NCBI GenBank assembly: GCA_948470005.1
Contig: CAOKNI010000017.1
Span: 1 to 21,648 of the forward strand
DNA: 21,648 nucleotides
Reading direction: 5' to 3'
From: an uncultured Mycoplasmatota bacterium
GTDB lineage: Bacteria; Bacillota_I; Bacilli_A; RF39; UBA660
This document shows positions 6,134 through 14,210 of this stretch, in pieces. The position numbers and the translations under genes are program-made. The notes beneath the pieces were generated by a model. The model did not search any database. It saw only the letters and a program-made list of their open reading frames with translations, and was not told where the DNA came from. How positions within the stretch are numbered: position 1 is the stretch's first letter; each line of letters starts with the position of its first letter.

Positions 6134-6913
6134 ATGTTTAATGTTTTACTTAGTCTAGTTTTAAGTTTAGCTCTAGCTCTTGTAGCTTATTTTAAAAAAG
6201 CGATGACTCCCAAAGCTTTATTTTTTGCATTTATTTTCGCTTTTATTATTATATATTGTGGTGGGTTAGTATCATTCTTAATTTTAGTCACCGTTTTCCT
6301 AGGTTCTATTATTGAAAAATTAGTTTTTAAAAAGAAGAAAGATGAAATCACGAAAAAAAGTGGACCTAAAGACTCAATTCAAATACTTGCTAATGTTAGT
6401 TTAGGAACAATTTTTACACTTTTTTATAAAACTACACATAATACTATATTTTTAATACTATATGCTAGCATTATGGCTGAATCTCTTGCGGATACTTTAG
6501 CCTCTGACATTGGAATACACTCTAAAAAAAACACTATAAATATTTTAACACTACAAAAAAGTACTCCTGGATTATCAGGAAATATTACTTTTCTAGGACT
6601 TGCATCAGCATTTATAGGTTCTTTTCTAATTAGTTTAATTTATTATGCTTTTAGCTCTAGCTTTATAGGAATATTAATCATTACTTTAAGTGGCTTTCTA
6701 GGAAGTATCTGTGACTCCTTCTTAGGCGCTACTGTTCAAGTGAAATATAAATGTTCAAAATGTAACATTATTACCGAAAAAAATTTTCATTGTGAAAATA
6801 AAACCAACTATTATCAAGGGCTAAAATTTATAAATAATGATACTGTTAATTTTCTAAGTAATCTTATTGCTCTCTTATTAAGCTTTATTTTAATTAAAAT
6901 CTTTGCCATCTAA
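6134..6913 (+). CDS. DUF92/VTE6-like protein, putative prenyl-phosphate kinase
   Basis: The 259-residue membrane protein carries the full set of DUF92 (TMEM19/VTE6) signatures: GPKDSIQILANV (77-88), ESLADTLASDIG (116-127), STPGLSGNITFLGLASAFIG (143-162), GSICDSFLGATVQ (190-202), a CSKC...HC segment (207-220) and NNDTVNFLSN (234-243). In plants and cyanobacteria VTE6 converts phytyl-phosphate to phytyl-diphosphate. About six membrane helices. SD GGAGAT lies directly before the ATG. Being encoded 8 bases after a VTE5-like kinase, it most likely performs the second phosphorylation of the same isoprenoid. Family call firm, reaction by analogy. Confidence 0.85.
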   Translation: MFNVLLSLVLSLALALVAYFKKAMTPKALFFAFIFAFIIIYCGGLVSFLILVTVFLGSIIEKLVFKKKKDEITKKSGPKDSIQILANVSLGTIFTLFYKTTHNTIFLILYASIMAESLADTLASDIGIHSKKNTINILTLQKSTPGLSGNITFLGLASAFIGSFLISLIYYAFSSSFIGILIITLSGFLGSICDSFLGATVQVKYKCSKCNIITEKNFHCENKTNYYQGLKFINNDTVNFLSNLIALLLSFILIKIFAI

Positions 6914-6916
6914 AAA

Positions 6917-6945
6917 TTGCCAAATACTTAATTTAATGCTATAAT
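6917..6945 (+). promoter_or_regulatory. Promoter of mnmE operon
   Basis: TTGCCA (6917-6922), 17-base spacer and extended -10 TGCTATAAT (6937-6945). It lies just after the stop of the DUF92 gene and gives a short leader before mnmE. Confidence 0.75.
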
Positions 6946-6973
6946 AAATTAGCTTTAAAAGGAAGTGAATAAC

Positions 6974-8320
6974 ATGGGCGATACCATATGTGCCATATCA
7001 ACATCTTTAGGCGTTGGAGCTATATCCATCATTAGAGTAAGTGGTTCCGATGCCATTTCAAAAGTTGCCCCTTTATTTCAGGGCAAAGATTTAAACAGTG
7101 TTAAAAGTCATACTTCCCATTACGGGCATATTATCTTTAAAGAAGAAATAATTGATGAGGTTTTAGTAAATGTTTATAAAGCTCCTAAAACATACACTAA
7201 AGAAGATACTGTTGAAATAAATTGTCATGGTGGTATTGCTACTACCAAAAAAATATTAGAAATATTACTTGAAAATGATATTAGACTTGCTGAAAAGGGT
7301 GAGTTTACAAAAAGAGCCTTTTTAAATGGTCGTCTTGATTTATCGCAAGCTGAAGCGGTTAACAATTTAATCAATTCGGAAACAGATTTGGAAAGAAAAT
7401 TAGCTTTAAATACTGTAAGTGGTAAAATATCTCGTAAAATAAAAAGAGTTCGTGATATAATTGTGGAACTAATGGCTAATATTGAAGTTAACATTGATTT
7501 CCCTGAATATGAAGATGCTCTAGAAATAACTTTAGATAATCTTCCACCTAAATTAAAAGAAATAAAAAAAGAATTAGAGACTCTATTAGATGAGTCAAAG
7601 ATTGGCAAAATTGTCGAAAACGGTATTAAGGTAGCAATTATAGGTAAGCCCAATGTTGGCAAAAGCAGCATTTTGAACCACTTTTTAGGCGAAAATAAGG
7701 CTATTGTGACTGATATTGCTGGGACTACTCGGGATATAGTTGAAGGTTCAATTGATTTAAATGGCATAAGACTTAAATTTATTGATACCGCCGGTATTCA
7801 TGAAACAGAAGACGTTGTCGAAAAAATGGGCGTTGATAAATCTTTAGCTATGCTCGAAGTTGCTGATTTAGTAATTCATGTTTTAAACAATAATGAACCT
7901 TTAGATAAAAGTGATATGGAAATTATCGAAAAACTTCAAACTAAAGTGCACATTACTTTTATCAATAAAAACGACTTAAACAATGTTCTTGATATTCCAG
8001 GGCTCAAAGTTATCAAAGGAAACACCGTTACCGAAACAGGATTAGACGATTTAAAAAAAGAGATTATTTCTTTATTTGAATTAGATAAAATTCGGACCTC
8101 TAATATGGAAGTAGTATCTAGCACCAGAGTAATAAATCTTATTAAAGAAGCCTTAAATCATATTAATAATGCTTTAGAAAATATTAAAAGCGAAATTCCT
8201 GTTGATATGATTGCAATAGATATAAAAGCTGCTTGGGATTCTTTAGGTGAAGTTACTGGTGAGTCTTATCAAGATGAATTATTAGATACATTATTTAGTA
8301 AGTTTTGTTTAGGAAAGTAG
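6974..8320 (+). CDS. mnmE: tRNA uridine-5-carboxymethylaminomethyl modification GTPase MnmE
   Basis: MnmE is a G-domain-dimerising GTPase that, with MnmG, installs cmnm5 groups on wobble uridine 34 of tRNAs reading NNA/NNG codons. The 448-residue protein has the N-terminal folate-binding domain (KTYTKEDTVEINCHGG), the helical domain (FTKRAFLNGRLDLSQAEAV) and the inserted G domain: P-loop GKPNVGKSS (224-232), K-loop TDIAGTTRDIVEG, DTAG (271-274) and NKND. The C-terminus FCLGK is the conserved FC(I)GK motif whose cysteine is required for modification. The start is the ATG at 6974 with AAGGAAG upstream; the in-frame GTG at 6965 overlaps that SD and adds three residues not found in the family. 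Confidence 0.97.
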   Translation: MGDTICAISTSLGVGAISIIRVSGSDAISKVAPLFQGKDLNSVKSHTSHYGHIIFKEEIIDEVLVNVYKAPKTYTKEDTVEINCHGGIATTKKILEILLENDIRLAEKGEFTKRAFLNGRLDLSQAEAVNNLINSETDLERKLALNTVSGKISRKIKRVRDIIVELMANIEVNIDFPEYEDALEITLDNLPPKLKEIKKELETLLDESKIGKIVENGIKVAIIGKPNVGKSSILNHFLGENKAIVTDIAGTTRDIVEGSIDLNGIRLKFIDTAGIHETEDVVEKMGVDKSLAMLEVADLVIHVLNNNEPLDKSDMEIIEKLQTKVHITFINKNDLNNVLDIPGLKVIKGNTVTETGLDDLKKEIISLFELDKIRTSNMEVVSSTRVINLIKEALNHINNALENIKSEIPVDMIAIDIKAAWDSLGEVTGESYQDELLDTLFSKFCLGK

Positions 8321-8327
8321 GTTTTAC

Positions 8328-8819
8328 ATGATACGTTTAGCAAAAATTGATGATTTAAATAAAATAATGATTATTATTAAAGATATTCAAAAAGAAATGG
8401 CGATGGAAAATAATCCGCAATGGAATGAAGAAGACGATTATCCAAATAAAGATAAATTCCTAAGTGATTTAGAAAAAGGTGAATTATACGTTTATGATGA
8501 TGGCCTTATAAAAGGCTTTATGGTCATATCTAAGGAAGATAATTATCATGAAGTAGTAGAATCTACTAATAAAGAGGCTTATATTCTCCATCGCTTAGCT
8601 ATAAAAAGTGATTGTCGGGGCGAAGGCTTAGCTACAAAGTTTTTTGAATTTGCTGAAGAATTAGCCAAAGAAAATAATATATCATTATTAAAAGCTGATA
8701 CCGAAAAGCATAATACTAAAATGAATGCTTTATTTGAGAAAGTAGGATTTCGCCAAAAAGGTGAATTTGAATATGATGATTATCCCGGGCATTACATTTA
8801 TTATGAAAAAGAGATTTAG
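8328..8819 (+). CDS. GNAT-family N-acetyltransferase
   Basis: A 163-residue GNAT enzyme transfers an acyl group from acyl-CoA to an unidentified amine. The CoA-binding motif A is RGEGLATKFFEFAEELAKEN (96-115), with the preceding strand LHRLAIK, and the C-terminal ALFEKVGFRQKGEF segment is typical. IRLAKIDDLNKIMIII at the N-terminus is the usual GNAT opening. It begins 7 bases after mnmE, within a mnmE-GNAT-membrane protein-mnmG operon, which says little about substrate. Confidence 0.9.
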   Translation: MIRLAKIDDLNKIMIIIKDIQKEMAMENNPQWNEEDDYPNKDKFLSDLEKGELYVYDDGLIKGFMVISKEDNYHEVVESTNKEAYILHRLAIKSDCRGEGLATKFFEFAEELAKENNISLLKADTEKHNTKMNALFEKVGFRQKGEFEYDDYPGHYIYYEKEI

Positions 8820-8822
8820 CAA

Positions 8823-9041
8823 GTGAATAAAGATTTAAACTATAAAACATATATAATAATTTCTGTAATTGTAATATTTTTTGGTTGTTTCATAATTCAT
8901 TTATTTATGCCTGTTATTTTATTTATAGCACTTATATCTCCTTATCTTCTAATTATTCCTATAATAATTATTATCATAGGTTTAATTCTTTTAATATATT
9001 CTAGTGTGAGATTAATAGCGAAAAAATTAAGAAAGAAGTGA
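8823..9041 (+). CDS. Small membrane protein of unknown function
   Basis: A 72-residue protein starting at GTG (8823) 3 bases after the GNAT stop, with AAAAGAG at 8807-8813 as a modest SD. Residues 9-31 and about 35-63 form two long hydrophobic stretches rich in isoleucine, and the C-terminus AKKLRKK is basic, so an N-in/C-in two-helix hairpin is likely. No family is recognised. Its stop overlaps the SD of mnmG. The tight operon position supports a real gene. Confidence 0.7.
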   Translation: MNKDLNYKTYIIISVIVIFFGCFIIHLFMPVILFIALISPYLLIIPIIIIIIGLILLIYSSVRLIAKKLRKK

Positions 9042-9045
9042 TAAA

Positions 9046-10908
9046 ATGTATGATTTAATTGTTGTCGGAGGCGGTCATGCCGGCTGTGAAGCTGCTCATA
9101 TTGGAGCAACTTTAGGGCTTAAAACAGCTTTAGTTACAGCTAACATTAAAAACATCGCGGACATGCCTTGCAATCCTTCTATTGGCGGAACAGCTAAAGG
9201 CGTAATCGTTCGCGAAATAGATGCTTTAGGCGGAATTATGGGCATCGTCGCGGATAAATCCCATTTTCAAATAAAGATGTTAAATAATGGTAAAGGCCCT
9301 GCGGTAAGAAGCCTCAGGGCGCAAGCTGACAAAATTGTTTATCCTGAAGTTATGTTAAAAACTCTTCAAAATACTTCTAATTTGAGTATTATTGAGGGAA
9401 TGGTGGAAGATTTAATAATTGAAAATAATATAATTAAAGGCATCATTTTAAAAGATAATACCGAAATAAAAAGCAAATCTGTAATTTTAACCACCGGTAC
9501 TTATTTAAAAGGAAATATTTTAATAGGCTCTGAAAATACTCCAGGTGGGCCTCATGGTGAAGAAAGAAGCAACCATTTAAGCGATAATTTAAAAAAATTA
9601 GGTCTAAAAATTCAGCGTCTAAAAACAGGAACTCCACCTCGCATCAAAAAAGACTCCATTGATTTTAGCAAAATGCAGCCTGAATATGGCGATGGTAAAT
9701 TATTGTCATTTTCTCACGATTTAGAACCTATATATAAAGTAAATGAACAACAAAGATGTTTTTTATTATATACCACCAAGAAAACTCACGAAATTATTAA
9801 AGAAAATCTTTCTAAATCAGCCATGTACGGTGGTTATGTAACAGGAGTTGGCCCTAGATACTGTCCTTCAATCGAAGACAAAGTAGTAAGATTTGCTGAC
9901 AAAGAACGTCATCAATTATTTATGGAGCCCGAAAGCATTCATTATGACGAATGGTATTTACAAGGATTCTCCACTTCTATGCCTCGTGATGTTCAAGAAC
10001 TAATGGTTCATTCCTTACCCGGATTGGAAAATGCAGTTATAACTAAATATGCTTATGCTATTGAATATGATTCGATTGACCCTTTGCAAATAAAGCCTTC
10101 ACTCGAAAACAAAGTTATTGAAAATCTTTTTACCGCTGGTCAAATTAATGGAACTAGTGGTTATGAAGAAGCCGCTGCTCAAGGGCTAATCGCCGGTATT
10201 AATGCCCATCATAAAATAAAAAATATAGAACCTTTAATATTAAAAAGAAGTGATGCCTATATTGGTGTTTTAATTGATGACTTGGTAACCAAAGGAACTA
10301 GCGAACCTTATCGTATGTTAACATCTCGTGCGGAATATCGTTTAATTCTTCGCCATGATAATGCTGATCTACGATTAAGAGAAATAGGCTATCATCATGG
10401 CACTATTGATGAAGCAAGATACCAAAAGTTACAAAACAAAATAAAAGCTATCAAAGAAGTTAAAAATATGTTACAAAGCCATAATTTACAATTAAATGAT
10501 AATACTAAAAATATATTTAAAGAAAATAATATTGAGATTCCAAACTATAGTGTAAACTTTTATCTTTTATTAAAAAGGCCTGAAATAAATATTAATTTTA
10601 TTAAAAAGTTTTTAGATTTAAACTATGATGATGCCATTTTAGAAGAAGTCGAAATTGAAACAAAATATGAGGGATATATCGCTAAAGCGAGTAAAGAAGC
10701 AGAGAAAATGTTAAAGCTCGAAGAAAAATTAATACCTGATGATATTAATTATCAAGAAGTTTTAAATCTTGCTAGTGAAGCAAGACAAAAACTGGAAAAA
10801 ATACGTCCTAAATCTCTAGGTCAAGCATCAAGAATTTCTGGTGTTAACCCTTCAGACTTATCCATATTATCTGTATATTTAAAAAAGAAATACTCTAAAC
10901 AAGCCTAG
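9046..10908 (+). CDS. mnmG: tRNA uridine-5-carboxymethylaminomethyl modification enzyme MnmG
   Basis: MnmG is the FAD-dependent partner of MnmE in the wobble-uridine cmnm5U34 pathway. The protein is 620 residues, the usual size. The FAD-binding fold begins DLIVVGGGHAGCEAA (3-17). Other family signatures are CNPSIGGTAKG (42-52), GPAVRSLRAQADK (84-96), LKTGTPPRI, and SGYEEAAAQGLIAGINA, the second FAD-contacting motif. The C-terminal helical domain ends with RPKSLGQASRISGVNPSD. It shares an operon with mnmE, and its TAG stop lies in the terminator hairpin. Confidence 0.98.
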   Translation: MYDLIVVGGGHAGCEAAHIGATLGLKTALVTANIKNIADMPCNPSIGGTAKGVIVREIDALGGIMGIVADKSHFQIKMLNNGKGPAVRSLRAQADKIVYPEVMLKTLQNTSNLSIIEGMVEDLIIENNIIKGIILKDNTEIKSKSVILTTGTYLKGNILIGSENTPGGPHGEERSNHLSDNLKKLGLKIQRLKTGTPPRIKKDSIDFSKMQPEYGDGKLLSFSHDLEPIYKVNEQQRCFLLYTTKKTHEIIKENLSKSAMYGGYVTGVGPRYCPSIEDKVVRFADKERHQLFMEPESIHYDEWYLQGFSTSMPRDVQELMVHSLPGLENAVITKYAYAIEYDSIDPLQIKPSLENKVIENLFTAGQINGTSGYEEAAAQGLIAGINAHHKIKNIEPLILKRSDAYIGVLIDDLVTKGTSEPYRMLTSRAEYRLILRHDNADLRLREIGYHHGTIDEARYQKLQNKIKAIKEVKNMLQSHNLQLNDNTKNIFKENNIEIPNYSVNFYLLLKRPEININFIKKFLDLNYDDAILEEVEIETKYEGYIAKASKEAEKMLKLEEKLIPDDINYQEVLNLASEARQKLEKIRPKSLGQASRISGVNPSDLSILSVYLKKKYSKQA

Positions 10909-10917
10909 AGTATTTTT
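10889..10917. terminator. Bidirectional terminator overlapping the mnmG stop
   Basis: AATACTCTA (10889-10897) pairs with TAGAGTATT (10906-10914) around an 8-base loop. T-runs flank it on each strand (TTTTT on plus; the AAAAAAG upstream gives one on minus), so it can end both mnmG and the convergent gene. The right arm begins with the mnmG stop codon. Confidence 0.82.
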
Positions 10918-12163
10918 ATAATTTCCATACATCAATATAATCGTGTTTTATAATCGTTTCGTCATTATAACTTCTGACAGTATCCAAATTTATAGCTGCT
11001 TCATGGTCTGTAATTATTGCTCCATCTATTATTACGTCAAGAAATGAGTCTGCAAATGGGGAAAATTTAAGACCTTTAGCATTAACATAACTCATATCTC
11101 TATTATAAATTGTTTGAGGGTTAATATGTATATTAGTGCCACTAAAATCAATTCCTCTAATATCAACATTAGTTAAATCTAGTTCACTTAAGTCAAGCAT
11201 CCTAAGTATCATACTATTTTTAAAGAAATCTTCAAATTCTATATATCCTTCACTATTAGGAAGTCCTTGATTTTTAAAAATAATTTCTCTTATATTATCT
11301 ACTTTTAATCTTTCAAAATTAAGATCCATTTTGGCATTGTTAAGTAATACCATTGCTTCTTTAATAAGTTGATAAGCTTTCATTATTCTATCAATTTGAA
11401 TTTTTCTAAACTCATCAATTTGTTTTTCTTTTTCTTTTTCCAGTCCTAATCTAACTGCAATATCCATGTTTTTAATTTCCTGTTGCCATTTTTTGGGAAA
11501 GCAAGTTATGTCAACTTTTAAAGCCGCATACATTATTCCAATTAATTCTTCATTTAAGAAGTCTTTTACGCTTTCGTCATTATAGGAAATTGATATAACT
11601 CCTTTTTTCTTTTTACAACTAAAACAGCATTCATGGCAAGCTTCACTATCATTAACTGTTGTAACAAAGTGATAATTATCTTTATCATCATCTACTGAAG
11701 TAAAAAATACATCTAATCCTAAATTAGTTGGTATTCCGCCATAGTGCGATGTAAAATCTTTTAAAAACTCTTGATATTTTTTAGTCTCGAGGTCATTATC
11801 TAATATATCATTTTCATATCTCACAATATTTCCAAATTCATCTTTTCGTTGCCAAGTAACAGCTTTATCTTCATTTTTTCCATCTATTATTACATAATGA
11901 ATTATATGTTCTAAATGTACTAAACTAAAAGATATAAATTCTAACGGTAAAGATGCTTCTACATATCTATTTTTTATAACCAATTTCTTATTTAAAAGTC
12001 TACTTAAATGATTAACATAAGCTTCCGTTTTATCTTTGTATTCTTGGCATTTTCTCTTTAAAAATTCTTCAACAACTAAAATAGATACATAACTAGGGTC
12101 ATTATTCCAAGTTCTATTATTAATAAAATATTCTACTAATCGTTTTAATCTTTCAACATTCAT
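10916..12163 (-). CDS. Large protein of unknown function with cysteine cluster and pentapeptide-like tail
   Basis: I do not recognise this 415-residue protein. Visible features: a helical N-terminal region (1-60); a cysteine motif CHECCFSC (176-183) in the middle followed by a KKKK stretch, possibly metal-binding; a charged coiled-coil-like helix (241-285); and a C-terminal segment (323-345 and 356-366) with LDLSELDLTNVDIRGIDFSG, which follows the A(D/N)LxX rule of pentapeptide-repeat beta-helices for a few turns. No signal peptide or membrane segment. It is the only long minus-strand gene in this stretch, convergent to mnmG (7 bases apart) and divergent from rsmG. The start ATG has GAAAGG at proper distance. 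The combination may suggest an effector or sensor, but that is guesswork. Confidence 0.78.
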   Translation of the reverse strand: MNVERLKRLVEYFINNRTWNNDPSYVSILVVEEFLKRKCQEYKDKTEAYVNHLSRLLNKKLVIKNRYVEASLPLEFISFSLVHLEHIIHYVIIDGKNEDKAVTWQRKDEFGNIVRYENDILDNDLETKKYQEFLKDFTSHYGGIPTNLGLDVFFTSVDDDKDNYHFVTTVNDSEACHECCFSCKKKKGVISISYNDESVKDFLNEELIGIMYAALKVDITCFPKKWQQEIKNMDIAVRLGLEKEKEKQIDEFRKIQIDRIMKAYQLIKEAMVLLNNAKMDLNFERLKVDNIREIIFKNQGLPNSEGYIEFEDFFKNSMILRMLDLSELDLTNVDIRGIDFSGTNIHINPQTIYNRDMSYVNAKGLKFSPFADSFLDVIIDGAIITDHEAAINLDTVRSYNDETIIKHDYIDVWKL

Positions 12164-12189
12164 TATAATTGCCTTTCATATAAGAGAAT

Positions 12190-12195
12190 ATTATA
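12190..12195 (-). promoter_or_regulatory. -10 element of the 415-residue protein gene
   Basis: Reading the minus strand, TATAAT occupies 12195-12190, 27 bases before the start codon. The -35 region at 17 bases (TGTACT) is weak. It is divergent from the rsmG promoter about 55 bases away. Confidence 0.55.
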
Positions 12196-12247
12196 ACAAA
12201 ACAATTTCCAAAAGTACATTAATTATTTAGTCATTTTTAAAAGTGTA

Positions 12248-12256
12248 TGTTATAAT
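12248..12256 (+). promoter_or_regulatory. Extended -10 promoter of rsmG
   Basis: TGTTATAAT (12248-12256) is an extended -10 without a good -35. The SD AGGTGAT (12264-12270) sits 3 bases before the ATG. Confidence 0.65.
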
Positions 12257-12273
12257 AATGTACAGGTGATTTT

Positions 12274-12978
12274 ATGTCTACTGAATTATTTATCTTAGAA
12301 CTCGAAAAAATTAATATATTTCCGACTAAAGAACAATTAAATGCTCTAGAAATATATAAAAATATGCTAATAGAGTATAATCAAAAATTCAATCTAACGG
12401 CTATAAAAACAGATAAAGAAATATATCTAAAACATTTTTATGACTCATTAACTTTAACCAAAAGTGTTAATTTAAATGAGGATTTAAAATTATTAGATAT
12501 TGGAACTGGCGCTGGTTTTCCAGGGTTAGTTTTAAAAATATTTTTTCCTAATCTCCATATCACTCTTTTAGACTCGAATAATAAAAAAATTACATTTTTA
12601 AATGAAGTTATTAAAGAACTTAATTTAAAAAATGTCGAGTGCATCTATAGTCGTGCTGAAAATTTGAATAATAATTTTCGCGAATATTTTGATATTATAA
12701 CATCTAGAGCAGTTGCTCACCTTCGCATTTTAGCAGAACTTACATTTCCATATTTAAAAGTCAATGGTTACTTTTTACCAATGAAAGGCGATGTAAAAGA
12801 GGAAATAAATGAAAGCCTAAGCACCTTGAAAATCTTAAATGGTAAAATAGAAGATACCTTAAGTTTTAATTTGCCTATAGAAAATAGCAGAAGAACAATC
12901 TTGAAAATAAAGAAATTATCTCAAACTCCAGAAAAATATCCTAGAAACTATGATAAAATAGTTAAGAAATCTCTTTAA
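12274..12978 (+). CDS. rsmG: 16S rRNA (guanine(527)-N7)-methyltransferase RsmG
   Basis: RsmG (GidB) makes m7G527 in 16S rRNA using S-adenosylmethionine; its loss gives low-level streptomycin resistance in several bacteria. The 234-residue protein has the family motifs YNQKFNLTAI (35-44), HFYDSL (54-59), SAM-binding LLDIGTGAGFPGLVLKI (73-89), the acidic strand LLDSN and TSRAVAHLRILAE. Its position after mnmE/mnmG and before a ParB-family gene is the standard order around oriC in Firmicutes. A terminator hairpin follows immediately. Confidence 0.97.
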   Translation: MSTELFILELEKINIFPTKEQLNALEIYKNMLIEYNQKFNLTAIKTDKEIYLKHFYDSLTLTKSVNLNEDLKLLDIGTGAGFPGLVLKIFFPNLHITLLDSNNKKITFLNEVIKELNLKNVECIYSRAENLNNNFREYFDIITSRAVAHLRILAELTFPYLKVNGYFLPMKGDVKEEINESLSTLKILNGKIEDTLSFNLPIENSRRTILKIKKLSQTPEKYPRNYDKIVKKSL

Positions 12979-12984
12979 TGTATT

Positions 12985-13019
12985 AAAAAAATTAGGTGAA
13001 AATGAACCTAATTTTTTAC
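12985..13019 (+). terminator. Intrinsic terminator of rsmG
   Basis: AAAAATTAGGT (12987-12997) pairs with ACCTAATTTTT (13006-13016) around an 8-base loop, followed by a T-run. The A-run on the left arm makes it usable from the minus strand too. Confidence 0.82.
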
Positions 13020-13096
13020 TTATAAGATATATTTTTTTGAATAAAGAAAAAAATTTAAAAAAATTGCATTTTTACAAATTTTAATAAATTCTCTTA

Positions 13097-13171
13097 GCAG
13101 AAATATAAGAATCTGCATTAAATTAAAGCAGATTTTATTAAATCTTTTTAACAGAATTGTAAAAATCTGTT
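13097..13171 (+). repeat. Cluster of related and mutually exclusive hairpins
   Basis: GCAGA (13097-13101) can pair with TCTGC (13112-13116), while the longer AATCTGC (13110-13116) pairs with GCAGATT (13128-13134), so the first two hairpins exclude each other. AACAGA (13150-13155) pairs with TCTGTT (13166-13171). The shared CAGA/TCTG unit suggests a small repeated element. The second hairpin is followed by a TTTTATT stretch and could terminate. It ends three bases before the next -35. Confidence 0.5.
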
Positions 13172-13173
13172 CT

Positions 13174-13202
13174 TTGACTTTCTTTTTTTCTTTTGTTATG
13201 AT
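13174..13202 (+). promoter_or_regulatory. Promoter of the Rpn-like nuclease gene
   Basis: TTGACT (13174-13179), 17-base spacer and TATGAT (13197-13202). Transcription would start near 13209, giving a 38-base leader to the ATG at 13247. Confidence 0.75.
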
Positions 13203-13246
13203 GGCTTTACTTGCGTAAGTTTTATAATTTTAGAAAGAAGGAAAGT

Positions 13247-14098
13247 ATGAAAAAAACAAAAAGATTTTTAAAAGATAATATTGCTAGTATTATTTTTACC
13301 TCAAATGATTGTATTGAGTATGTAGAAAGAATTGTTAGTGCTGCCTTAGGTATTGATGAATTAGAAGTAAAAGGTAATCTTACTCTACTCACTCCAAGAA
13401 TCTCAGAGAATATTAATATTAAAGGTAGTAATGCGGATGCAGTCTATGAAAGTGATACTTCTATTATTAATATCGAAGTAAATTATAATATAACTAAAGA
13501 AAGTAAAATGAAGAATCTAAGATATGTTTGCCAATTATTACTTAAACAAACTAAACCTAATGAGAAAATAAATCTAAAACCTATTATCCAGATTAATATT
13601 AATAATTATGATATCTTTGATAAGAAGGAGTTTATCTATCGGAGTTTTATAATGGAAGAAAAATATCATTTAAAAAGAGACGATACCATATCAATAATTG
13701 ATATAAATGTAGATTTATTAAGTGAAATAGATTATACTAATATCAAGGGAGGGAAAGATAGTTTAGAGTATTTACTATATATATTTGTAAATGAGAATAA
13801 AAGTGAGTTATCTAAACTATATAGTAGTGATAAAATAATGAAGAAAGTAGAAGAAAAGATGAGTGCATTAAGTGAAGACTTTTTAGATGGGTTATACTAT
13901 GATTATGAAGAGTATCACAAAAAGGTATTATCTGAAGTAGCTTATGAAGAAGGCATTAAAAAAGGAACAGAAGAAGCTACAATTAATAGAAATAAAGAAA
14001 TAGTTAAAGCAATGCTTAAGGAAAAAGCGTCTATAAAATTCATTGTCAAAGTAACTGGACTAACAACAGAAGAAATCGATACAATCAAAAAAAATTAG
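13247..14098 (+). CDS. Rpn/PD-(D/E)XK nuclease family transposase-like protein
   Basis: The 283-residue protein has the layout of the Rpn (YhgA-like) family of recombination-promoting nucleases: N-terminal DNIASIIFT, a PD-(D/E)XK core with D64 (SNADAVYESD) and E77 in NIEVN (75-79), where the usual E-x-Q has become E-V-N, and a C-terminal tail EAYEEG/EEGIKKGTEEA followed by a short helix-turn-helix-like KAMLKEKASIKFIVKVTGL, which the family typically ends with. Some Rpn proteins are DNA nucleases that increase RecA-independent recombination; whether this one cuts is uncertain. Start: ATG 13247 preceded by AGAAGGAAAG; the longer TTG-initiated frame at 13211 lacks an SD. It separates rsmG from the ParB-family gene, which are usually adjacent, so it is probably an acquired insertion. 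Confidence 0.82.
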   Translation: MKKTKRFLKDNIASIIFTSNDCIEYVERIVSAALGIDELEVKGNLTLLTPRISENINIKGSNADAVYESDTSIINIEVNYNITKESKMKNLRYVCQLLLKQTKPNEKINLKPIIQININNYDIFDKKEFIYRSFIMEEKYHLKRDDTISIIDINVDLLSEIDYTNIKGGKDSLEYLLYIFVNENKSELSKLYSSDKIMKKVEEKMSALSEDFLDGLYYDYEEYHKKVLSEVAYEEGIKKGTEEATINRNKEIVKAMLKEKASIKFIVKVTGLTTEEIDTIKKN

Positions 14099-14149
14099 AT
14101 AAAACAAAATAAAATCAATTTATATCGACAAAATTTTTTCTATTTCAAG

Positions 14150-14178
14150 TTGAAAAAATAACTAAAGAATGCTAAAAT
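14150..14178 (+). promoter_or_regulatory. Promoter of the ParB-family gene
   Basis: TTGAAA (14150-14155), 17-base spacer and extended -10 TGCTAAAAT (14170-14178). The SD-like AGGGG follows at about 14196-14200 before the ATG at 14211. Confidence 0.75.
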
Positions 14179-14210
14179 AAAGTATAAGTAAAAATAGGGG
14201 CTGATATAAA

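Noticed and set aside
7225..7767. Long minus-strand open frame inside mnmE
   Set aside because: It lies wholly within the well-supported mnmE gene, has no ribosome binding site and its translation is serine/isoleucine-rich with no motif, as expected for an antisense shadow.
13097..13171. CRISPR-like repeats or insertion-sequence terminal repeats
   Set aside because: The units are only 5-7 bases, unequally spaced, and there is no matching repeat at the other end of the nuclease gene.
14099..14210. parS or Noc-binding site near the ParB-family gene
   Set aside because: I looked for TGTTTCACGTGAAACA-like and ATTTCCCGGGAAAT-like palindromes and saw none in this window.
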